Shown here one piece after another: positions 1-11,750 of a stretch of 64,000 nucleotides of DNA (positions are counted from its first letter, which is position 1; the number at the start of each line of letters is the position of its first letter). A program made the translations under genes and the position numbers. A model generated the notes under the pieces. The model was not told where the DNA came from. It was given only the letters and a program-made list of their open reading frames with translations, and searched no databases. The stretch is from Nageia nagi (taxonomy: Eukaryota; Pinophyta). The DNA is taken from assembly GCA_050084985.1 (NCBI GenBank), contig JBITNC010000001.1:159836001-159900000 (forward strand), written 5' to 3'.

Positions 1-2107
1 ATACAAAATAGAGATCCAATTGCCCAACGGGTGTATTAATGATATGAAGTGACAACAATACAATACCAGGCCCAAAAGGGCTCAACGTTGGCCTCCAAGG
101 AGCCAACTAGGGTACAACACCTACATAGATGTGATCAATGCTGGAATGGTGGAACATTGGATGGGACAACCTCACTCCCTCAAACCTAGATGCTCTGCTG
201 TAGAACTCCCATGCCTAGAAACCACTGAAGGTAGGAATGCAACCGGATGGATTAAGATGCTGGACCTTAGCTGTAGATCAACAGGATCCCTCAGCCTATT
301 AACCCTCCTAGATGCGCCTAGGGATGTGCTTGACATTGTGCCAAGACTTGTGTCCATTGGACAATATGAGCAATAATAATAATTACATATATCCAACAAT
401 GATGCTCCAAGGCCTAATATAGCTCACCCTGGATCTGGATCTCACCTCAAAGTCATCACCCAACCTTTTTGGTCCAACGTTGGCTTCCTAGAAGCCCCAC
501 AAACCCCAACGATGGTGCCTTGGGGTCACTCCAAGCCCAACGTGGGTATCTAGGCCTCCCTTATGCTACACGTGGGTCTTAGAGGGCATGCATGGGTTAA
601 AGAGGCATGCGTTTGTCATGAGCCAACATGGGGATCTACGAGTCTCCCCAAGGTTGGCGCATGTGTACAAGTGCTCCCAATCTTAATGATGGGGCCATTC
701 GATGATTATCCATGCTCTATGTGACGTCCCCCTTGCATTATTGTAATTGATTTTGAAATCCAACAGATTCCCCTTTTGTAATATATTTTATTATTACATT
801 CTACTTTCAGTTGTAGCTTGGTATAGAAGACTTAATGGGTCAATCGACCCCATTGTGAGCCCCAAGTGGGATGTCTCCCTCTAGATTAGGTGTTTAATTG
901 TACTTGGCGATCCCAATACATGATTGTGGGAATCCCAAGGTCTATTTAGCACTTAGGTGGATGGATTAGTACTTGTACACATGCTTCAGCCTTAGGGAGA
1001 CTTCTAGACCCCTGCGTTGGCCAGTAACACCCAGGTTTCCCCCTAGATGTTGACACATGCCTCCTATACCCACGCATGCATTCTAGGATCCACATGGAGC
1101 ATGAGGTATGCCCAGATACCCATGTTGAGCCCAGATTGACTCTTAGGTGCCAACATTGGGGCATGAGGATATTGGGTGATGATATTGAGGTGAGATCCAG
1201 ATCCAGGAAAGCTATATTAGCCCTCGAAGCACTCATTGTTGGACATGTTTGATTATTACTACATTCATATCGTTCAGAGCACAAGAAGACTTAGCAACGC
1301 TAAGCAATCCCTTAAGTGTAGCATATAGGAGGACTATCAGTTAGTCTACGGCACTAGAGTAGCACCCTTGCCCATACGGTGGTATTCCAAGGTTGAGCTT
1401 CTACCATTCAATTGGTCACCAAGATTAGAGGAGGGCTCCTTCGATGGAGAGGATTCAAGTTTTGAGGAAGTGAGGCTATCCCATTCGTTCATTCAATTTG
1501 AGAATACATGTTATGTTCGAGTTGGCTCCTTTGAGGCCAATGCCAGCCATCTAGGGCCTGGGATTGTGTTATTGAACATTGTTTATTCTATATACAACCG
1601 GCGGGCATTGGATTTCATATTTGCGCTATAATTGTATATGTATGCAACGTTGTGGTGTGCTTACTCTTCCATGCATGTATGAGCTAGAAGTTGGCATTAT
1701 TGCATTGTAATTACTAGTGTGTGTTTGTATGAGCCAAATGTTAGCATTGTTGTGCTGTAATCACTTGTGTTTGATGCCCTAGACCAGACATTAGGGTTTA
1801 TTTGTGTGTTTTGAGCATTTTGCACTTGATATTGTATTTGGGTCTTTACACTCTAGTAGTGTCTAAGTGCTAAATAAGCCTTTGGGATTCCCAAAATCAC
1901 TTTTCGAGATCTCCAAGTACATTAAATCACACTAATCTATACTCGGGAGGGAGATGTCCCACTTAGGGCTCATATTGGGGTCCAATGGCCCATTATGTCT
2001 TCTATCCCAAGTAATACAACTAAAGTAACATTAAATAAGTAAAAATATACAAAGAGGAATCCATAGAATTCCATAATTAATTGCAATGATCAAAGGGGTA
2101 CATCACA
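1..2107 (-). repeat. 3' LTR of the left gag-protease element, split by a solo LTR
   Basis: Positions 1-719 match 5510-6230 and positions 1856-2107 match 6235-6489, so together they form one LTR copy interrupted at 720-1855. The right terminus at 2107 reads TGTGATG on the minus strand, preceded by a purine-rich tract. The last part of the LTR (about 225 bp by comparison with the 5' LTR) lies beyond the left edge. Confidence 0.88.
720..1850 (+). mobile_element. Solo LTR nested in the 3' LTR, with 5-bp TSD
   Basis: A plus-strand LTR starting TGTGACG and ending TTTACA, 1131 bp long. It is flanked by CTCTA on both sides (715-719 and 1851-1855). The uninterrupted LTR copy at 6225-6240 shows the continuous pre-insertion sequence. 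It is homologous to the plus-strand LTR at 53030-54132, so it belongs to the same or a sister family as the gag-protease elements. No internal region remains, as expected after LTR-LTR recombination. Confidence 0.92.
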
Positions 2108-2121
2108 AAGCCTCCTCTCTT
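2108..2121 (-). other. Polypurine tract of the left element
   Basis: On the minus strand a purine run ending GAGAGGAGGCTT lies directly before the 3' LTR start TGTGATG. The right-hand copy has the matching GGAGAGGCTT at 53020-53029. This is the usual position of the plus-strand primer of an LTR retroelement. Confidence 0.75.
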
Positions 2122-2550
2122 GAATTGCTTTCCCTCAGGCGATTGTAAAATGCTGCAACATATTGTCTTCCAAGAATCCTTTGGCCTTGTTGCTTGCAAT
2201 TTGCTGGAGTGGAATGAAACTTCAATAAGTCTTCTCCATGGTGAAGATCCTACATGAAACATTGAAGTTGCATCCTCATGTGTCAACATTGCATGCAAAA
2301 ATTCTGATATGTTGCTAAGATCCAATCTAATGCTAGTAATCCACATTAAGTACCAAAATGTCTTCAAACATTTTGGTGCCACCATCCTTAGAAAATATAG
2401 GAGTGTATGCAAAGATGCTGATGTATCCATCCATACTAGGCATCTATTGAACATGTGGGAGACTCCTGGAAGATATACCTGCAAAAACATCAAGTAAATC
2501 AAGCATGAGTAGAAAAAGGTGGAGCCTTTGCTCCATGGATGTGCCCCAAG

Positions 2551-3090
2551 CTTCCCCAAGCTCAACATTGGGTGCCAAACTCCTCCAATCTCCAACGTGG
2601 GGCTCCAGTTCTTCCAGATACTCAACATGGGATGCCAGACTTCCTTCAAAACCATCGTGAGGTGTTGTAGCCTCTCCATGCTCAACGAGGGATGCCAAGA
2701 CTCCCTCATATCTAACGTTAGGTACCCAAGCCTTCCCAAGTCCAACGTGGAAAGCCAGAACTCCTCCATGCCTGATGTGGGGTGCCTAGGCCCCTCCAAG
2801 CCCAACATGGGGTGCAAGAGTCCCTCCATGCTCATCATCAGGTACCAAGGCCCCTCAGTGTCCCATGTGAGGTGTAGAAGCTCTTCCATGTCCAACGTGG
2901 GGTGCAAGAGCCCCTCCAAGCTCAACGTCAAGTACCAAGCCTCCTCAATGTCCAACATGGGTTGCAGAAGCCCATCCAAGTTCAACGTCAAGTGCTAAGG
3001 ATCCTTTATACCCAACGTGGGATGTGGGAGCTCATCATTGCTCCTTGCTTGGTGCCAAAGCTCCTTCATGTTCAACATGGGCTCATCTTC
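2551..3090 (-). repeat. 30-bp tandem array encoding decapeptide repeats, left copy
   Basis: About 18 units with an exact 30-bp period. The core (plus-strand consensus CCAACGTGG) recurs at 2561, 2591, 2621, 2651 and so on to 3071 with no indel, although the units have diverged strongly. The minus strand is open from 2991 to 2077 (304 codons). It reads as about 15 decapeptides of the form [P/L]-[T/M]-L-[S/D]-[L/M]-E-[G/E]-L-[L/W]-[H/Y], for example LTLSLEGLLH and PTLDMEELLH. It follows the protease where pol would be expected. Here the array is out of frame with the protease; in the right copy (52170-52680) it is in frame. I know no domain with this repeat. Confidence 0.9.
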
Positions 3091-3122
3091 TTCCTCCTTT
3101 TTCTGACACCACTCAATCAACT

Positions 3123-5249
3123 CTAATCTTTTGTTGGTGACCTGTGGCCAATCATCGTGAATTCCTGCAATGTGTGGGTCTTACCATCAATCTCGAAGCT
3201 CATGGTGAGATTCTCGTAGTTGGTGTGAATGTCACCCAACTCAAATAGCCATTGCATGCCCAAAATGATGTGAGGATGTCCCTTCAAAGGATAAACATAG
3301 AAATCCTCTCTCACTGTGCAACTCTACAATCTCACCCTAAATCTCTCCATGATTTGGTCCACCAAAGTGAGTTTTCCATTGGCGTTGGAAACTCTGAAAC
3401 CCTCGAACCCCTTGATCTTGAGTTGCAAAGCCCTTATCAATGAAGTTGTGAGATGCACCAGGGTCAATTAAGACCATCACATTCTGGCCACCTACTTGCC
3501 CCACTACCTTCAACTTGAGGTACTTCACCCTATGGAGTGAAGCAATCATGCTCCCCAATGAGCCTTCTGCCTTAGGTGTCTTTTGGTTCAACATGTCCGT
3601 ACTAAGGTCCAAATTTGAGTCGTCCTCTTCCTCTGAAAATATCTCAATGTAATGCACCTGCCCTTTTCCTTAGCAACGGTGTCTTGGCTCCCATGTCTTT
3701 TTGCAGTAGAAGCACTTTCCCTCTTCTCTCAACTTTCTCCAAATGGTAGCGTCCAATTGACTTGTTCGAGGTGGGGGAAAGGGTTTGGACCTGCTAGACC
3801 CCTCTTTCTTTGCAAACGCCCTCCGAGTGGGATGCCCTTTGTGTGTCTGCCCTCCTTTGAGAGATTTCATGGTGGGCTCAAAGTCATATGCAACCCTAAT
3901 GGTGTCATCAAGGTTTCTTAGTGTAGATACCTTGACCATTCCCTACAATGGCTCCATCAATCCTTCTATGAAAAGGAATGTCAACCTCTCCTTAGGAATG
4001 TTATGAATTATGACTGCAACTTTCTGAAACTCGAACACATATTCATCCACCGCACCCTCTTGCTTCAGAGATGTCAACTCTTTGATGTATTCGTTTTCTC
4101 TCTTCCTATTGAACCTCTTCACCAACCTCTGAGAAAACTCATCGAAAAAGGCAATATGGGAGTAATCATGGCTGACCACTCCATGCTACCACCATTCGAG
4201 GGCATCACCCTCAAAGTGCAATGATGCAAAATGAATTGCATCCTCCTCTACCATGTTCGGATGCTGCCACCATTCGAGGGCATCACCCTCAAAGTGCAAT
4301 GATGCAAAATGAATTGCATCCTCCTCTACCATGTTCGGACTCAGTGAAGTAGGTCTACAATTGATGTAGCCAAGCCTTAGCTATCATCCTCTTGCCGTCA
4401 TATAAGGGTACTTGCATTTTATTATTTTTTGTTGCAAATCCCTCTTATCACCCCACGAGTTGCTTTAGAAGTGTGTGCCATGAGAGCTGCCTCGTTTTAG
4501 CCCCGTAATCTCCAAGTAGCCGTTGAAGTTCACATGTCTCCACAATTCTGGATCTAGCATGGAGTATTCTCTGAAAATCTATTTCAGTTTTAGCGAGTTG
4601 AGAATCCGGTTCTTTGTTTCATCAATGGACTTCTTGGCAAACATGGGCTTGGATGGCTTGGGAATGATGGGTTGCTCCCTTATCTTCCCAACATCCTCAT
4701 CTAGGAACCTCCTTAGGAGAGGGTTTGACCTGCGGAGCTCTATGAGAATGGAATGTCAAAAATGTGGGTTCTTGGCAACCCATGGATTAGCCCTCTATCC
4801 CTCAAATTGCATGATCTCCTCAGACTCGGCTCTCTCTCCATCCTATCCTCTTCCCTCAACTCTTCTTCTTCATCTGGAGCAGGACGTGGGGAACTCACAT
4901 GCCTTTCTGGCATATCTTGAACTCCAACGAACTTGTTGATGGCAGTCATTTGCTTCTGCATGGTGGTTATGGTACCCGTCATATTGTGGATGGCTGAAAT
5001 GAGCTCAATAAACCTCCTTTCTAGCGTGGACTCTCTAGCTGGAGTAGAGCTCCTCCTCCTAGTTGATGGGATTTGCTTGTGTCCGCCTCATTCTCCTCGC
5101 CAAAATGGTCCTCAATGATGCCGAAAATCCTCATCTTGTACGGCTCTGTAAGGGGTTTCTTCATTATGCATCTTTCCACTCTTCTTTGCTGAAGCCATCT
5201 CTCTTCTGATGCTAGATCTGGTGTAGTAGTTGTGAACTGTAGGTTTCAT
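3123..5249 (-). pseudogene. gag-pro: gag-protease polyprotein remnant, left copy
   Basis: A Ty3/gypsy-type capsid and protease polyprotein, broken by several frameshifts and stops. The start at 5249 (MKP...) is chosen because the same N-terminus, with SSIR then EMAS, opens the right copy at 49995. In order there is a basic leader, a Retrotrans_gag-like core near 4179-3943 (DEFSQRLVKRF, ERLTFLFIEGL), a zinc knuckle CFYCKKTWEPRHRC near 3712-3671, and an aspartic protease near 3657-3123. In the protease the usual DSGASH has become DPGASHNFID, and HIILGMQWL follows. Loss of the Ser after the catalytic Asp suggests an inactive protease. No RT follows. A 78-bp tandem duplication sits in the gag part at 4184-4339. 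Confidence 0.85.
4184..4339 (-). repeat. 78-bp tandem duplication inside gag
   Basis: Two near-identical 78-bp copies (4184-4261 and 4262-4339) begin tgctaccacc and tgctgccacc. The unit is 26 codons long, so it does not shift the frame. The right element has one copy of the corresponding sequence (near 50960-51010), so the duplication is private to this copy. Confidence 0.9.
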
Positions 5250-5266
5250 TCATAGGTTGGACAAAT

Positions 5267-5282
5267 CGAAGCTCTGATACCA
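5267..5282 (-). other. Primer-binding site (initiator Met-tRNA type)
   Basis: The minus strand reads TGGTATCAGAGCTTCG one base inside the LTR end TTCTACA. TGGTATCAGAGC is the standard plant LTR primer site complementary to the 3' end of initiator methionine tRNA. It fixes the element's orientation and the LTR edge at 5284. Confidence 0.9.
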
Positions 5283-5283
5283 C

Positions 5284-6489
5284 TGTAGAATCCCAATCAC
5301 AAATTCAAGTGCAATTAAGCCAATTCAATCAAACGAGCACCCACGTTTGATCTAGGGCATCCAATTACAACTCAAACAATGCAATAATGCCAAAATATGG
5401 TCTAGATGAGCAATTACAAGCATAAACCACTTTACAATGCCAATGTATGGCTTTTACAATCATGGAAGTGCAAAAGTAACCCAACGATGCAAATATGGAA
5501 GTAAACACGATACAAAATAGAGATCCAATTGCCCAATAGGTGTATTAATGATATGAAGTGACAACAATACAATACCAGGCCCAAAAGGGCTCAACGTTGG
5601 CCTACAAGGAGCCAACTAGGGCATAACGCCTACACAAATGTGATCAATGCTGGAACATTGGATGGGAAAGCCTCACTCCCTTAGACCTAGATGCTCTGCT
5701 GCAAAACTCCCACGCCTGGAAACCACTAAAGGTAGGAATGTGACCTCGGAATGCCATCGGATGGACTAAGATGTTGCACCTTAGCCGTAGATCAACAAGA
5801 TCCCTTAGCCTATTAACCCTCCTAGATGTTGCACCTAGGGATGTGCTTGACGTTGGGCCAAGACTTGTGTCCACTAGACGATATGAGCAATAATAATAAT
5901 TCTGTATATCCAACAATGATGCTGCAAGGCCTAATATAGCTCACCCTGGATCTGGATCTCATGTCAAATTCATCACCCAACATTTCTGGTCCAACGTTGG
6001 CTTCCTAGAAGCCCCACAAACCCCAAAGATGGTGCCTAGGGGTCACTCCAAGCCCAACGTGGATATCTAGGCCTCCCTTATGCTCCACGTGGGTCCTAGA
6101 GGGCATGGGTGGGTTAAGGAGGCATGCATGGGTGTCATTGGCCAACGTGGGGTCTAGGAGTCTCCCCAAGGTTGGCACATGTGTACACGTGCTCCCAATC
6201 TTAATGTTGGGGCCATTAGGTGATTATCCATGTTCAAGTAGTGTCTAAGTGCTAAATAAGCCTTTAGGATTCCCAAAATCACTTTTCAAGATCTCCAAGT
6301 ACATTAAATAACACTAATCTATACTTGGGAGGGAGACATCCCACTTGGGGCTCATAGTGGGGTCCAATAGCCCATTATGTCTTCTATCCCAAGTAATATA
6401 ACTAAAGCAACATTAAATAAGTAAATATATACAAAGAGGAATCTGTAGGATTCCATAATTAATTACAATGATCAAAGGGTGACATCACA
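5284..6489 (-). repeat. 5' LTR of the left gag-protease element
   Basis: A 1206-bp LTR reading TGTGATGTCACCC to TTCTACA on the minus strand, matching 1-719 plus 1856-2107. It carries several spaced CCAACGTGG-type segments about 30 bp apart, resembling the unit of the internal array. The plus-strand relatives at 720-1850 and 53030-54132 begin TGTGACGTCC and TGTGACATCC. Confidence 0.9.
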
Positions 6490-6599
6490 GAAGATGAGAA
6501 AGTACAATAAAATGTTCATTTGTTACTATTGGCAGTATAAGATTTTCGTAGAAGAAACTTGGGAAATCTTAGAAGAAGAAATAACTGTCATATTGTTAA

Positions 6600-7030
6600 A
6601 CCATGTTGTCATGATAGACACTCATACATTGATAGTTTCACCTTTATATAAAAGACAATAAAGTCAAGCGCGAAAGACCTTTAGTATTTTGTTGATGATC
6701 TGCTATGCAAATTAAAAAGAAGAGATGATAATTTGTATGACACAAAATATTTTTCAATTACCAAGACAATACAAATTAAGACTTAAGCCTCCAAAATGTA
6801 AATTTAGAGGAACATTCGGTAAACTCTTAGGTTTCGTTGTTTACAAGAGAGGTACTGAAGTTGATCCAAAGAAGGTCAAAGCTATCACAGAAATCCTACC
6901 TCCTGCAAGCATCAAATAATGCTAAGTATTCAAGGTAAAATTCAAGCAATTAGAAGGCTCATTTCTCAACCTGCAAATATGTTCTCCTTTTAACCATTTA
7001 CCTTTAAAAATGTTAAATTTGAATAAGATG
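6600..7030 (+). pseudogene. Ty3/gypsy reverse transcriptase fragment
   Basis: A decayed piece of gypsy pol. The segment 6725-6919 reads LRLKPPKCKFRG, LLGFVVYKRG and EVDPKKVKAI, which is the RT thumb and connection region. After a frame change, 6922-7030 reads QGKIQAIRRLISQ, the start of the RNase H-side linker. Multiple stops are present. The RNase H part resumes at 8110 after about 1.1 kb of unrelated sequence, so the element was split by later insertion or rearrangement. Confidence 0.8.
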
Positions 7031-7150
7031 ATAAATGTAAAATCCTTTTTTTTATTAATAGGGTAAATATATTAAAAAAAGACACGAATTTTGAAAGACT
7101 CTCTAGCAACCTTCTACATAAAAAGATACCATTTTTAAGATATAGATCAA

Positions 7151-7418
7151 TTTCTTGCAAGGGAGACTGAAGCATAGTGTTCAGATTGGTTGAAAAATGT
7201 TAAAACATAACATTCCGTCTATCTATAAGAGTATGCTAGCTTCAGAAATAACTACTGATTTACATAACCAAAAATGCAAAACATCTCCATTTTCTTGCAA
7301 GAGAGACTGAAGCATAGTGTTCAGATTGGTTGAAAAAAGTTAAAACATAACATTCCGTCTATCTATAAGAGTATGCTAGCTTCAGAAATAACTACTGATG
7401 TACATAACCAAAAATGCA
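7151..7418. repeat. Tandem duplication, period 140 bp
   Basis: About 128 bp starting TTTCTTGCAAG is repeated nearly exactly at 7151 and 7291, with a short AT-rich spacer between copies. It lies inside the sequence that splits the gypsy pol remnant. No function is visible. Confidence 0.9.
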
Positions 7419-7419
7419 G

Positions 7420-8105
7420 TATTGTTGGTCTCCTACATCACTATGCATCGCTTTCAGTATCAAGCTTCAGAATATCATGCACTTGTCCATCCTCTTCTTC
7501 TTTAAATCTGAAATTCTCCAGATGGAAATTATACTTGTAAGTACACTGCTCTCTTCATTATTTTGCTTCTGGCGGGATTACTTGGAAGGATTTCATATAT
7601 CAGAATTACTTTGCCTTTCCTGATAATTGCTTCAGGAAGCATTGTATCATGTATTTCACTACTGTCTGGCCTTTTCATTGCTTGAACGTTCTGTCTCTAT
7701 TTGGAGTAACCTGCCTTACATTCTGTGTTGCTTTGTTTTATCAATCTGAATCCCTCTGTTGGTTGGTACTGTTCTCAATCAATGACCTCTCTGGGATTAC
7801 CTTCCTTAACAGTCTCTTCTGATTTTTCTACTCTCTTATGCTGATTTCGTGCTCTCTTTCCTCGAGTTCTTCCTTATAACATCTTGTGTGCTTCGTTCAT
7901 CTTTGTAGTTTCTTTTCCTGTTCTTTATGCTCCAGAATTCGATTCTTAGATTTTTTCTCTTTTTGTCCCCATTTTGGTACAATAGACTGTTTTGATGCTT
8001 CCTTCTTATCAATTTGTTCCCCTACTGTTCAATTGATTCTAGTGGCCAAGGATTTTGATGAACTTTCTCTGTTCTCAGATCTTGCCCTCTTGGACCTATA
8101 ATGTA
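7420..8105. other. Pyrimidine-rich tract with no recognisable gene
   Basis: The plus strand is rich in C and T. Reversed, it looks coding-like in short stretches but has frequent stops and no family I recognise. It separates two pieces of one gypsy pol remnant, so it is probably an inserted transposon relic. Confidence 0.4.
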
Positions 8106-8109
8106 AAAA

Positions 8110-8402
8110 ATATCAATTGAATGCTTTCATGCTAACACCTTTACAAGTAGATAGGCCCTTCTATTTGTAAGGTTAAAGCTATAGCACATGCCTTAGGCGC
8201 TATGCTAGCACAAGAGGATGATAATAAGTTAATAAAACTCAATAAGACTTCAATTGAATATGAAACTCAATATACTTCAAATAAAAATGTGTTCTGCTAT
8301 AGTTTTTATGATTGAGAAATTAAGATATTATATGTTGAATAACACAACTTATGTCATAGCACAAGCCGACCCACTCAAGTACATGTTATCTAGACCTGCT
8401 AA
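8110..8402 (+). pseudogene. Ty3/gypsy RNase H fragment
   Basis: Across frame changes it reads HALGAMLAQED, then EKLRYYMLNNTTYVIAQADPLKYMLSRPA, split here as EKLRYYMLNNTTYVIAQ and ADPLKYMLSRPA. This is the region where plant gypsy RNase H has KLRYYML and DPLKY(M/L)LSRP. It continues the RT piece at 6600-7030, on the same strand. It is non-functional. Confidence 0.82.
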
Positions 8403-8419
8403 ACGAGTAATAATTTTAC

Positions 8420-10830
8420 AAGAATTACTTTGACTGATGACCAATCTAATGTGTGCTCATTTTCCAACCTTTGGCTTGATTCCTCCTCATCTTCACTTTG
8501 ATGGCCCACTTGTAAGTTCCTTATAACCGCATTGATATCAAAATCATATTGTTTTTCAACTATGATATTGGCCCCAGTGGTTTCTTTTCCATGTTCCCTC
8601 GAGATATCTTCAATTATTACCATTTGCTTTCCCTCATGTTCAAGCTGCTCCCTCTTCTTTCTCTGCTCATCATTTTTAACTTTATCTTCATCTCCTCATT
8701 TTCCTCCTGAAGAAGAGGCCAATTTCCCAAGAGTGAGATTTCTTCTGATGTGCTCTCTTGGTCCCTTTGCAATGAGGAGGTGATCTTTCCTTCTAACAGA
8801 GAGTAAAGGAATCTAATGGCATTACTTCGCTTACTTGAAGAGTTCTTGTTTGAGCAATTTCTTCCCTTTCTTGAGTGGCCTTTGAATCTCCCTCCACATC
8901 TACTATATTGGTCCCATCAGAATTGGTCTTTGGGCCACTAGTAGCATCCGCTTCCTCCTCTGAAGACTGAAGCTAAAGACTGGTTGTATCAAAAGGAACT
9001 AGAAGATGAATCAAAACCAAAAGACGAACTAGAAGATGAATCAAAACCAAAAGACAAACTAGAAGATGATGAGCTAGGATTTCGAAGTGGGGTTGACAGG
9101 TTTGGCACTGTCGTCTCATCCTAATTTGGTTCCAAATTATCATTTGCAATCACCTCTTCCTGATCTGGTTCTGGATTATCATCTGCAATCGCCTCTTCTA
9201 GCTAATAGAGAGGAAAATCATCATCACCCATCTCCTTCATAATACTAACATCTTTCTTGATTTCTCGAACAATAGAATGAATTGTTGGCACTAAATTGCT
9301 CATAGTAGCATATTGCCCTATTCGTCCTTGTCGTTATCTCAATCTAGAAGATGTAAATTTCTCATTTATCACCAAAGGAGGTTTATTTGGAGTTTGGATT
9401 TTCCTTTCAATCCTTCCCTTGATAGCCAACATCTCATGGACCCTTCGTATCTCCTTTTCTTCCCTCTTATTTTTATACTTCTACTTTTCTCCAAGGGATT
9501 TATGATTATAGGAGGCAGGGTTTCTGAAAGCCCTTTGGTATAATTGTTGTATTCTCCCATTCGGATCATAATTCTTTGCCCCTTTTTCTTAGCTGAATCG
9601 GTAATATGTCAATCCATCTCTCATCTCCTTGGCCTCTCCCCAATTAGTACATGTATATTCCGTAATGGTAATGGGCAAATTCAAGTTAGCATCCTTCTTC
9701 CTCTATATTTTCTCATATAAATACAACAATTACCTACAAAATTCCATCAGAATCAACCTATTGCTTGAATATCTTGGCAACAAATGAGGCCTCATCTTTG
9801 ATCTATAGACTGTGATGAAGGTATGGTCAACATCTTCTAGATACAAATTTGCATGTCCCCTAATGGCTTCTATAGCTGAGTCTAAAATCCTTTTCACCAA
9901 ATGCTTCCCCTTTATCTCCTTGTAGATCTTATATTCCTATCCATCATTCTTCATGTTAAAGTACTCCCATATATGCAAGACCCACCACTTCGGGTAAGCA
10001 CTACATATAGGGTGGATTTTTCAATAATTTCATGTTGCATGAGCTGTTTTTCTGTTTTTACCATACAAGAGGAGGAAAACTATATAAGTGTTCATATAAA
10101 ATCTCTTAGAAGACCAAACAGTTGCCAATTGCTTAAGGAGTGCATCACTTATCACTTTACTCCGTCTAATCCTTTGCCCATTTCCAATCAAAGCAATGAA
10201 TCTTTTGAACTCCTCCTTGAATTGAAAGTCATCTTCCTTCCTAGTGACTCAGGATACAAGTTGATTATCTTGGAGATAGTAGGGTAGCAATGTTGTCTTT
10301 TAGCATTGATCAACTTATTTTCATTGAATTCTTTGCTTTCATTTTCAAGCCTATCTCTGATCACGTCACCAGGTTTTTGTGATTTTTGCTAATATTCAAG
10401 AGAATCATCTTCTATGTAAATGAGTCCTTCATTGCTTCATCTGAATGTTTCTTCAATTTCCTTATGGGCTGAAGTCCATGATTTTATTCCCTTTAGTGTC
10501 AAAGAGAATCCTTTGCTTAAGGTCACAATGCTTTTCGACTTCAAAACATAGCTGTGGAAATGGAGCGGCAAAAGGGAAGACTAGCAATGACAAGCCCTTG
10601 ATGTGTGGATTATCTTGTCCAACATTTGTGACTCCTCAAATTTCAAAATAGATTGCAAGGTTCTAAAGGGGTCATTGTGAGGCCAATATGTACCTTTGCA
10701 AGGTTGTTTTTGAACTTAGCCTCCTTTTGCAGATCTTTTGGATTTTCTTTCACAAATTCTATATTGGGTTTCATCAACATCAACAATTGTGTCTCCTTAG
10801 TCCTCAATTTGGAATTTATCTTTAACATCT
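8420..10830 (-). pseudogene. Degraded minus-strand coding-like region, family not recognised
   Basis: A minus-strand reading with recurrent stops but protein-like composition. It includes stretches near 10828-10643 (lysine-rich), 9900-9600 (KMRPHLLPRYSSNR), 9569-9369 (basic), and an acidic and serine-rich part near 9220-8400. The acidic part holds small in-frame duplications: about 30 bp repeated near 9000-9070, and a 36-bp pair near 9130-9200. It may be the ORF of an unrecognised plant transposon. I assign no function. Confidence 0.4.
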
Positions 10831-11221
10831 TGAACCTACAAAGGAGACAATACTTGTTTCAAAAGATAAATGTTAGTATGGACAAGCTTGAGATGGATAT
10901 TTGGTCAGATAGGATGCATTGGAATTCGAAGATGATGTGATCATGCAATGGAGGGTGACTAGGGGTGGTCGCACATCAAAAATACTTTACAACTCTAAAT
11001 TTTGAATATGGTGCGACTAATCATGAAAAGAAACATATGGATCTTATATTGTTTGCACCTATGAGAAGCTTTGCCTTTTTATGTCATAATAGAGAACCAC
11101 CATGGTATAATATTCCAATATTACAACATTCCATTTCTTCATTCCTTTTAAGATGGAGCACACATCTTCATTGTGACGTTCAAGCAGTTAGGGTTATTTT
11201 TTATATTTTGTAATGGTTTGG
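10831..11221. other. No gene seen
   Basis: AT-rich sequence between the degraded tract and the copia LTR. The short open frames have no recognisable family. Confidence 0.5.
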
Positions 11222-11750
11222 TGTCGATGGGACAAACAAAAATTGAGAGAATTGAATTGTAACAAGAACAATCCTAAACTACCAAAATCACATGAAAGCT
11301 CTCAATTCACATCTAACAATTTCACAAACAAGACAATCTCACAAAGTAACTTAAGATGTAGAGTGGTTCCTTCAACTAGGAGTACATCCACTAACTAGAT
11401 CTTTACTTCAATCACAGATACAACTCTCTTACAATCCTCCTAATCTCAACTCCTACACTTCTATCCTATAGCATAACTTTACTCCACAAATTGGTGTATG
11501 ATCACAAAGAGGGAGCCTTCTATTTATAGGCCAAAATCCCTCTCTAGATCACCATTTTATCCAATGTACAAAAGCATGACATGCACATCCTTTTACCCAA
11601 GGGGCATGTTCATAACATGGAGTGTAGGACAAGTTATATTATCATATTTACTTAAATACTTAAGATATAAAATGATACCTTTAAGTATTAGTGAATTTAC
11701 ATAGAAAATTTAATACAAACCTTTACAATAATGCATTATACATTCCAACA
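11222..11750 (-). repeat. 3' LTR of the decayed copia element
   Basis: The right edge at 11750 is well supported: the minus strand reads AAGGGGGAG (polypurine tract, 11751-11759) followed by TGTTGGAATG. The left edge at about 11222 (minus-strand end CATCGACA) is inferred from the TG...CA rule. A TATAAATA box on the minus strand (11521-11528) lies about 220 bp inside, as expected for a U3 promoter. No 5' partner was found. Confidence 0.75.
11521..11528 (-). promoter_or_regulatory. TATA box of the copia LTR
   Basis: The minus strand reads TATAAATA in a GC-flanked setting (GGCC before, GAAGG after). Its position inside the LTR and its strand agree with the copia coding direction. Confidence 0.6.

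Larger units (their letters stand above)
1..6489 (-). mobile_element. Gag-protease LTR retroelement with decapeptide array, left copy
   Basis: A minus-strand LTR retroelement whose 3' LTR runs off the left edge. Reading the minus strand from the right, it has a 5' LTR (5284-6489), a primer-binding site (5267-5282), gag and protease remnants (5249-3123), a 30-bp repeat array (about 3090-2551), a purine-rich tract and a 3' LTR (2107 to beyond position 1). The internal part is only about 3.2 kb. I find no reverse transcriptase, RNase H or integrase in it, so it should depend on enzymes supplied by another element. A second copy of the same plan lies on the plus strand at 49511-54132. The outer target-site duplication cannot be tested because one end is outside the window. 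Confidence 0.85.

Noticed and set aside
2519-2998. Plus-strand 159-codon ORF over the 30-bp array
   Set aside because: Mirror of the coding repeat; the minus strand agrees with the gag-protease direction and with the in-frame right copy.
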